Source of the DNA: Tritrichomonas foetus
Taxonomy: Eukaryota > Parabasalia > Tritrichomonadida > Tritrichomonadidae
Length of the DNA: 64,000 nucleotides
Assembly (NCBI GenBank): GCA_001839685.1
Contig: MLAK01001104.1
Location: 74,168-138,167, forward strand
Reading direction: 5' to 3'
Positions 59,460 to 64,000 of this stretch are shown piece after piece. The translations under genes and the position numbers were made by a program. Positions within the stretch are counted from its first letter, which is position 1. Every line of letters starts with the position of its first letter. A model generated the notes under the pieces. That model searched no databases. It saw nothing but the letters and a program-made list of their open reading frames with translations, and was not told the origin of the DNA.

Positions 59460-62318
59460 TTATTTCAATGCTTTGCGAATCTCTTCAATTAATGGTTGAA
59501 GAATTGGATTCAAATTCTGATTTTTCGCAGCAAACACTTTAAGAACATAAGTATTTATTACATTGGACCTTATTTTTTCAATAAGACATCCTATCAATCT
59601 TGGTGCAATTATTGCAATGCAATCTTCTTTTGTTAAACAAAAGTCGACAATTGTCATCAAATTTTCAAATGCTTTCAAATTTATGTTGATGCACAATGGA
59701 AGGAATTTTAACAAATTTTCTAAAAAATCTAAATAATTTACAGTATTTATTCCATATAATGAAACAATATGAATATAGACGGTGAAAGCAGTATTAAAAT
59801 ACACACTGTTTTCAGGTGATTCAATTATTTTATGAATGGTATTCAACAGTCTGAGAATTTGTTCTTCATTACAAAAATTACCTAAAATAATGGATTGGAA
59901 TCCACTCAATGCAATTATTTTACAATTCATATCAAAATTTTCTAAAATGAAAAATAAATTATTTGTCAAAATAGTTTTCAATTCCAACACCAAATGTGAA
60001 TTCATATCTGATTGCATAGAAACATCCATGGTGATAATTTCACACCAATATCGAATCAGCAAATGTCTGAAAACATCAATTTTATACCTGTTTATATCAA
60101 TTAAATACAATTTAGTTAAATTCAATATTTCATTTGGACATTTGCGAATAAATACCTCAAAAATTTGAATAAAAAATGCTTGGATGTTTTCGATGGCTTG
60201 AAGTTCAAAATTATCAATTGAAATATCGCTTTCCATAATTTCACCAAAAACTTGATGGGTATAATCAATGATAGGAATAAAATTATTAATTAAAAATTCT
60301 ATTTTTTCACCCGAGAAAAATTTGGATTCAGATAAAATCAAAATTAGTCTTAAAAGACTTCTAATTACAAGCAAATATTTCTCTTTCATAAAAAACTTAA
60401 AAGCATCTTCGAACACAATATTATACAATTCTTCATTATCAGGAAAAGCTTCACAAAATCGTCTAAGTGCATTAATTGGAATAACCTTATAATAGTCGGA
60501 ATTATTATCATAGGCTATTTCACAAAAATGACATAAAGATTTAAATTGATGGTTACAAAGTTCTTCAAATAAAACCCCATATTGGGAAAGAGCTTTTACA
60601 ACAAGACTCAGAGTTTGATTTGATTCTGATTGCCCAAAGACTCTATATAAACTAGAAAATATTGGTACTGAATAAATGTTGATATGAGTCCCGGCCATAT
60701 GACATATTTTATTCATTCCTTTAGAAAATAAACAATCTTTATCTTTACAAATATAAGGAATTACAAAATTCAAAAATTGGGCACTTTTTTCAGGATCAGC
60801 TACTTTCATAATAAAAGGGATACTATTCATTAATGATGATAAAAGCAAAGGATTTGATGTAACTAAATGCATTATTTGTTTCATAAGTAGCTCTGCAAAA
60901 TGTGAAATATCAGGGAAAAGCTCTTTTTCAACTAAGCATAAAGTTGCACCAGTTTGAATTGTGATTGTTGTTAAATGTTTTGTACATAATTGAATAATTA
61001 AAGGTGCTACATTTATTAAAACTTGCTGAGGTACTAATAAACACCATTTGGAAAATGTACTTAAAGCATATTGATCATTATACTGATTAAAAACATTCAG
61101 CAGATGTGAACCAACTGGTAAAATTGACTCAATCATAAATTTTGGACAATTTTTTATTAATTTCTTTAAGAAATAAAGTCCATTGGATCGAATTAAAGAA
61201 TTTTCATGTGAAGAAAAAAATAAACCTTTTTCTAAATAAGTTGGATGAATCAAAACTGTTAAAAATAAAGAGGATATGTACAAATTTTCAGAATTTGTAT
61301 ATTCAATTATCATTTGTTGGTTATTTACTAGTACATCAGTGAAATTGTTGATTTGGATAAGAAAATCTTTAACTTGATTATATAAATCGGGATATTTATA
61401 AGGATCATAAGATATAACGCATAAAATATTTATTACTTTTGGAAGAATTGACTTAATAATTGAACAGATTGTATGATTTTTACAAACTAAATTCAAAATT
61501 TGAAACAAACAAAAAACACGAAATAATTCATCATTACTGTCATCCACTAATTTGGAAAATAGAAAATCAAGAAAAGCTTCAGCAAAAAGAGGATTTTTAA
61601 AATTACCTTCCAAGAAAAGAGTCACAATGAAATTACAAGATTGTGTCAACGATGAATCACTTGAAAAGCTATGCAAAGTTTCTAATATTGGAATTTGGTT
61701 AAAAAGTTGTGGTTGGTCTTTCCAAAAATCAATGAGGAATAAAAGCGACTCAACTTTATCTTTTTGATTATCTAAATTTAAATGAGATAGAACAAAATCG
61801 ATTCGCGGTTTATCAAAAATAATCAATATTCTTTCCTTTTCATTTGACATTAACTGTCTATATAAAAACATTGAATCACTATAAAAAATTGGAACCTGAA
61901 ATAAATGGTTTAAAAGATCCCATATTTCATGAAAAGGAGGAGTTACACCACAATTTGCAAGAATATAGAATTTGATAATGATTTGTAGCATGTAGTTATG
62001 AATTATGATTGGGAAAGTTGGATCAGAAAAAAATTGCAAAATTTGATTCCTGAAAAAAATAATCGTGCTTGGTTCAAATTTTGAAGCATTATTATTAAAA
62101 GGTAAGTAATTGGAAATATAAGATGAAATTTGAATCAAAGCAGAAAAAGCAGTATTCTCAGTTGGATGTGTTTTGATAATATTAAATAAAATTGGCAAAA
62201 CATTATTGGGTTGGTTTTCTAACTGTGTTTTAAATGTTTCTTCTGCATGGCTACGAATTGTATCATTTTGATTAGTAAATTCTTGTAGGCATGATGCAAT
62301 CAAATCATCAAGTGACAT
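59460..62318 (-). CDS. Importin-beta-type karyopherin (HEAT repeats), 952 aa
   Basis: The first ATG is at 62318-62316; the frame extends three codons more only to a TTG. The N-terminus has the importin-beta signature 'L.....D...R..AE..L': LIASCLQEFTNQNDTIRSHAEETFKTQLENQP, then TENTAFSALIQISSYI. Helical HEAT-like repeats continue through the protein. Later blocks such as EKSAQFLNFVIPYICKD and LLNTIHKIIE..AFTVYIHIVSLYG resemble importin-5/Kap123-like proteins. These carry cargo through nuclear pores under control of Ran. The length (950) is slightly below the 1000-1100 usual for importin-5. Karyopherin family is likely; the subtype is uncertain. Confidence 0.75.
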   Translation of the reverse strand: MSLDDLIASCLQEFTNQNDTIRSHAEETFKTQLENQPNNVLPILFNIIKTHPTENTAFSALIQISSYISNYLPFNNNASKFEPSTIIFFRNQILQFFSDPTFPIIIHNYMLQIIIKFYILANCGVTPPFHEIWDLLNHLFQVPIFYSDSMFLYRQLMSNEKERILIIFDKPRIDFVLSHLNLDNQKDKVESLLFLIDFWKDQPQLFNQIPILETLHSFSSDSSLTQSCNFIVTLFLEGNFKNPLFAEAFLDFLFSKLVDDSNDELFRVFCLFQILNLVCKNHTICSIIKSILPKVINILCVISYDPYKYPDLYNQVKDFLIQINNFTDVLVNNQQMIIEYTNSENLYISSLFLTVLIHPTYLEKGLFFSSHENSLIRSNGLYFLKKLIKNCPKFMIESILPVGSHLLNVFNQYNDQYALSTFSKWCLLVPQQVLINVAPLIIQLCTKHLTTITIQTGATLCLVEKELFPDISHFAELLMKQIMHLVTSNPLLLSSLMNSIPFIMKVADPEKSAQFLNFVIPYICKDKDCLFSKGMNKICHMAGTHINIYSVPIFSSLYRVFGQSESNQTLSLVVKALSQYGVLFEELCNHQFKSLCHFCEIAYDNNSDYYKVIPINALRRFCEAFPDNEELYNIVFEDAFKFFMKEKYLLVIRSLLRLILILSESKFFSGEKIEFLINNFIPIIDYTHQVFGEIMESDISIDNFELQAIENIQAFFIQIFEVFIRKCPNEILNLTKLYLIDINRYKIDVFRHLLIRYWCEIITMDVSMQSDMNSHLVLELKTILTNNLFFILENFDMNCKIIALSGFQSIILGNFCNEEQILRLLNTIHKIIESPENSVYFNTAFTVYIHIVSLYGINTVNYLDFLENLLKFLPLCININLKAFENLMTIVDFCLTKEDCIAIIAPRLIGCLIEKIRSNVINTYVLKVFAAKNQNLNPILQPLIEEIRKALK

Positions 62319-62582
62319 GTAATGCAATTGGCCTTAGCCTCTCAAAATTTGACTAATATCTGCTAATCAAAGAACCATCGAGATCGCTTTACGAATTAAA
62401 ATAATAATAATAAAAATTCATATTTTATAATTACACAATCATGCCAGAAAAAGTTGCACACAAGAAATAAGAAAATACATTGTGGAAAAAATCTGATTTG
62501 ACTTTTCGGATCTCATTTGTTTTATCAAGCTAGTTTTTAATCACTTTTTCCTGATGTTGTATTAATATATAATAGTAAAATG

Positions 62583-62620
<38 letters not shown>

Positions 62621-62664
62621 ATGAAGAAATCTTGAGATTTCGTAAATAATCACAGTTTATAACA
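62319..62664. other. Intergenic region with a 36-base poly-A tract
   Basis: AT-rich spacer. Thirty-six consecutive A occupy 62583-62618. Otherwise nothing recognised. Confidence 0.6.
62583..62618 (+). repeat. Homopolymer (A)36
   Basis: Uninterrupted adenine run, the longest homopolymer in the window. Its true length is uncertain in draft sequence. Confidence 0.9.
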
Positions 62665-62976
62665 TTATTGATGATCAGACATAATACGAGAAAAGTTAAC
62701 GCCTTCCATTTTGACATCTTGAATTAGATTTTTCTTTTCATTTGGATTTGCATATTTTGAGTGAACTAAAATCATTTCTTCTTCTTTCTCGAAATCTTGT
62801 AGAGGTTTATCGGAGTTAGTTGAATTGGAATAGCTTGGAGTGTTGACATCGTTTAAAAATGTGGCAATTTTGGAGCCTTGGGGAGCAAAAGGGTCGCCAG
62901 AGGCACCACCAAAGCCACCTGAGAAAGCACCACCAGTGTTAAAACTAAAAGTATTCGTAGTTGTATTCGAAGTCAT
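62665..62976 (-). CDS. Small FG-containing protein (nucleoporin-like), 103 aa
   Basis: The ATG is at 62976-62974. Residues 1-35 are Thr/Asn/Gly/Phe-rich with FSFNTGGAFSGGFGG, the kind of low-complexity FG sequence found in nuclear-pore proteins. The second half is charged and helical (LQDFEKEEEMILVHSKYANPNEKK). Such a short FG protein could be a pore component or a nuclear transport cofactor; a chance composition is also possible. It lies next to a karyopherin gene, but the spacing gives no sign of co-transcription. Confidence 0.6.
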   Translation of the reverse strand: MTSNTTTNTFSFNTGGAFSGGFGGASGDPFAPQGSKIATFLNDVNTPSYSNSTNSDKPLQDFEKEEEMILVHSKYANPNEKKNLIQDVKMEGVNFSRIMSDHQ

Positions 62977-63061
62977 TGAGAAAAGTGAATTGAGTCATGA
63001 GCTAATATCCCTAAAATGATATATTATAATTTTCCATAGAACGATGAGAAATTCTTCGGAA

Positions 63062-63133
63062 GGGTGATTGGTCTAGTGGCATGATTCTCGCTTTGGGTGC
63101 GAGAGGTCTCGGGTTCGATTCCCGAATCGCCCC
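63062..63133 (+). tRNA. tRNA-Pro (UGG)
   Basis: 72-base cloverleaf. The acceptor stem is GGGTGAT/ATCGCCC with one T-G pair. The D arm is TGGTCTAGTGGCATGA, and the anticodon stem CTCGC/GCGAG has loop TTTGGGT (anticodon TGG). The T arm is TCGGGTTCGATTCCCGA and the discriminator C. An N follows at 63134, then ATCTTTTTG with a T5 run that can act as terminator. Confidence 0.96.
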
Positions 63134-63152
63134 NATCTTTTTGCATATACTC

Positions 63153-64000
63153 ATGGCAAATTTTTTTGAAGAACCTTTAGTCTTCCCTAACATCATTTCT
63201 GGTACCAGCTTGAACTCTTATGAATGCCGTATCAGTATGGAGAACTTTGGAAATTTTCATCATATTGATTCAACAATATCACCCATTTCAGACGAACCAA
63301 GCACTATTTCAGTTTAATTAAATGATGATGAATTTATGAAAGATGATAAAGATCCTCTATCCCCACAAGAGGACTTATCATCGGCAAATTTCGGAAATCT
63401 AATCTCCAATCAGAATCTTATCAATACTTTTAGCGATATTTATAGACAGAATAAAGATGAAATAGATCAATTCAACCAAAAATTCTATAATTTCTTCCAA
63501 GAATTACGAGATTCGAATTCAATTCAACAATTTTTGTCTACAAATGCTATAACTATTCAACATAATATTAATATCTGGAATATGAATATAAATAATGAAG
63601 AGCAAACTAAAGAATATAATGATTTTTTATTTCAATTATGGTTTATTCCTATTTCAGAATTATATACTTTTCTCTCGGTGAATAATTTTTTCCCTTGTTC
63701 AGTACCAAAATCATGTCCCATATGTCAAAATACTTTTAATACAACTTTTAACTTATATCAACATATTAATGAGAATCATTCAAATGTCAACGAAAATAAT
63801 TGTCCTATAATTGGTAGTAATATTCTATCTTTACCAACATATATTATTGAATTATATCTTAAATATCCAAAATTAATTCCATCACCATTTACACTTTCAG
63901 AAATAATAGAAAATCATCAAGTATTAGAATGCAAATGCCCATTTGACTGTGACAGGATGTCATCTTCTATCCATGAATACTATCTCCATCTTGAATCACA
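63153..64000 (+). CDS. C2H2 zinc-finger protein, partial (runs off window), with early in-frame TAA
   Basis: An ATG at 63153 opens 54 codons that end at a TAA (63315-63317). The same frame then continues open from an ATG at 63336 to the window end (about 221 codons). The longer part contains CPICQNTFNTTFNLYQHINENH, a C2H2 finger (C-x2-C-x12-H-x4-H). A second possible finger (CPFDC.......HEYYLH) follows near 63945-63990. The rest is Asn/Ser/Phe-rich. Either the true start is 63336, with the upstream piece being chance or another exon, or the gene has a premature stop. The protein could be a DNA-binding factor or the N-terminus of a mobile-element protein; the sequence available cannot decide. 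Confidence 0.5.

Noticed and set aside
10829..62550. Recurrent word GAAAAAGTG near several gene starts (for example 14856, 34685, 44521, 49331, 62541) as a shared promoter motif
   Set aside because: Nine or so sites were counted. With about 70 percent A+T roughly five are expected by chance in both strands, and distances to start codons vary widely, so the excess is not convincing without statistics.
62583..62618. Poly-A tract as the tail of a retrocopied gene
   Set aside because: No coding sequence ends just before it in the right orientation and no flanking direct repeats were seen.

Overview
The window looks like nuclear DNA of a trichomonad (Parabasalia). The evidence is the very AT-rich, almost intron-free sequence, with intact genes on both strands separated by short AT-rich spacers. 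Three genes carry initiator-like TCAYWWR sites a few bases before the ATG, and some stop codons are followed directly by TAAA. The gene families also fit: a BspA-like TpLRR surface protein, a two-domain saposin-like protein, a papain-type cysteine protease, Sel1-repeat proteins, AGC kinases and very large BEACH proteins. The AT content and the abundance of decayed genes fit a Tritrichomonas-like genome, but the genus is inference. A 365-base N gap and four single-N positions show that this is a draft scaffold.

Layout. 0-10.5 kb: the N-terminal end of a SCAR/WAVE-like protein (minus, cut by the window edge), an unrecognised protein, V-ATPase proteolipid c'', CAF1/POP2 deadenylase, ENY2/Sus1, an orphan coding remnant, MITE copy A, a BspA-like membrane protein, a PH-AGC kinase and an acidic protein. 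11-18.4 kb: two unrecognised proteins, a putative tail-anchored protein, a 953-bp direct repeat holding a truncated and a complete copy of a saposin-like gene joined at one N, and tRNA-Ala(UGC). 19.8-35.5 kb: a mannose-6-phosphate-receptor-like membrane protein, a 2671-residue BEACH protein, a papain-like protease, a USP-like protein lacking the catalytic cysteine, and a metallophosphoesterase. 36-40.5 kb: a Sel1 pseudogene with in-frame stops, a small coiled-coil protein, a 20-bp minisatellite spanning the assembly gap, and an intact Sel1 protein. 40.8-54.5 kb: an Asn-rich protein, a divergent kinesin, a PP2A B''-type EF-hand protein, a DENN protein, a SAXO4/PPP1R32-like flagellar protein, MITE copy C, bystin, and a complete DUSP-UBL-USP deubiquitinase. 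54.5-59.4 kb: a gene graveyard with remnants of a TRF4-type nucleotidyltransferase, a GH95 fucosidase and an ankyrin protein, plus MITE copy D. 59.5-64 kb: an importin-beta-type karyopherin, a small FG-containing protein, tRNA-Pro(UGG), and a C2H2-finger reading frame that runs off the window.

The genes do not form a pathway cluster. They are an ordinary housekeeping mix: RNA decay, SAGA/TREX-2, ribosome assembly, nuclear transport, ubiquitin removal, vesicle traffic and cytoskeleton, interspersed with lineage-typical surface and secreted proteins. Some genes connect by function. The MPR-like receptor, papain protease, saposin-like protein, V-ATPase subunit, BEACH and DENN proteins all belong to endolysosomal traffic and digestion. 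The kinesin, SAXO4-like and B'' proteins belong to the microtubule/flagellar cytoskeleton. I found no self-contained new system. The strongest unusual signals are the cysteine-less USP, the kinesin with both halves of its switch salt bridge changed, a four-copy family of short inverted-repeat elements, and the multi-gene pseudogene region.
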